Source of the DNA: CAZJUO01 sp964549245 | GTDB taxonomy: Bacteria > Patescibacteriota > Patescibacteriia > UBA10025 > JAHIVO01 | Reading direction: 5' to 3' | Assembly: GCA_964549245.1 (NCBI GenBank) | Contig: CAZJUO010000015.1 | Span: forward strand, 1 to 22,347 | Length of the DNA: 22,347 nucleotides | Shown here: positions 22,195 through 22,347 of the stretch, one piece after another | Layout: each line of letters begins with the position of its first letter | Numbering within the stretch: the first letter of the stretch is position 1 | Position numbers and translations under genes: made by a program | The notes under the pieces: model-generated | Told to the model about the DNA's origin: nothing | What the model saw: the letters and a program-made list of their open reading frames with translations, nothing else | Database searches by the model: none

Positions 22195-22260
22195 GTGAAA
22201 GTTCAACTTCCGTAACTTCCTTTTTGGTGCTTTTGTTTAATTATTAAAAAGGAATGTTGT

Positions 22261-22289
22261 ACAATATCAAACTATAGGAAAATTGTCAA
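22261..22289 (-). promoter_or_regulatory. Sigma-70 promoter TTGACA-N17-TATTGT
   Basis: On the minus strand a perfect -35 TTGACA (22289-22284) is 17 bases from TATTGT (22266-22261). Transcription would start near 22254, giving a leader of about 70 bases before the Shine-Dalgarno and GTG start of the beta-barrel-like gene. Confidence 0.8.
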
Positions 22290-22347
22290 GCATATGTATC
22301 AGAAGGGGTCATCGGTAACAAGTGGTGGCGGCGGTAGATGAGATTGA

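Noticed and set aside
22183..22206. TTG 22206 as start of the beta-barrel-like gene
   Set aside because: Its codons cover the perfect Shine-Dalgarno; GTG 22182 lies five bases after it and starts the signal peptide.
22299..22347. Possible 3' end of another minus-strand gene (tail HLPPPPLVTDDPF, stop at 22301-22299)
   Set aside because: Only about 15 codons are visible and all three frames are short; no family feature supports it and no terminator follows.

Overview
The window looks like a chromosomal segment of a Candidate Phyla Radiation (Patescibacteria) bacterium. Inference rests on four things: a run of small pilin-like proteins of the type IV secretion pilin kind that is common in that group, several GT-C type membrane glycosyltransferases, very tight gene packing, and an alpha-glucan gene set built from GH57, GH15 and GT5 enzymes. 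TGA acts as a stop (ruvC and the first GH57 gene both end in TGA inside ATGA overlaps), so the standard bacterial code applies and the TGA-recoding CPR lineages are unlikely. No rRNA, tRNA, CRISPR array or insertion sequence was seen.

Layout. (1) 1-2317, plus strand: three consecutive pilin-like membrane proteins. The first is cut by the window edge and is fused to a secreted tail of nine cysteine-rich repeats. A terminator follows. (2) 2405-4393, plus: a DUF2079-type membrane protein. It converges with, and overlaps, a minus-strand operon of three polytopic GT-C-like membrane proteins (8856-4371), probably involved in surface glycan or glycolipid assembly. (3) 10028-8931, minus: a bifunctional phosphoglucose/phosphomannose isomerase with its own terminator. 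(4) 10114-21449, plus: eleven closely packed genes: yebC, ruvC, GH15 glucoamylase, glycogen synthase 1, two tandem GH57 enzymes (the second with a C-terminal UVR motif), an APH-like kinase homologue, a PHP phosphoesterase, an acidic unknown protein, glycogen synthase 2, and a GalT-family nucleotidyltransferase. A bidirectional terminator closes this run. (5) 22182-21505, minus: a secreted, beta-barrel-like protein with a textbook promoter and Shine-Dalgarno sequence.

How the genes may work together. Region 4 looks like a near-complete module for storing and mobilising an alpha-1,4-glucan: GT5 elongates, GH57 enzymes cut, transfer or branch, and GH15 releases glucose. GalT could supply or recycle nucleotide sugar, and the isomerase of region 3 would link hexose phosphates. 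GlgC, GH13 GlgB and a glycogen phosphorylase are absent from the window. The kinase homologue, PHP enzyme and acidic protein inside the cluster have no assigned role and are the best candidates for new biology.

Gene expression signals are distinctive. Several first genes have a TATAAT-like box ending only five or six bases before the start codon, which implies leaderless mRNAs, and almost no gene in the glucan cluster has a Shine-Dalgarno sequence. The genes with clear untranslated leaders (1964 and 22182) do have one. Twice, the T-tract of an upstream terminator seems to serve as the -35 region of the next promoter.
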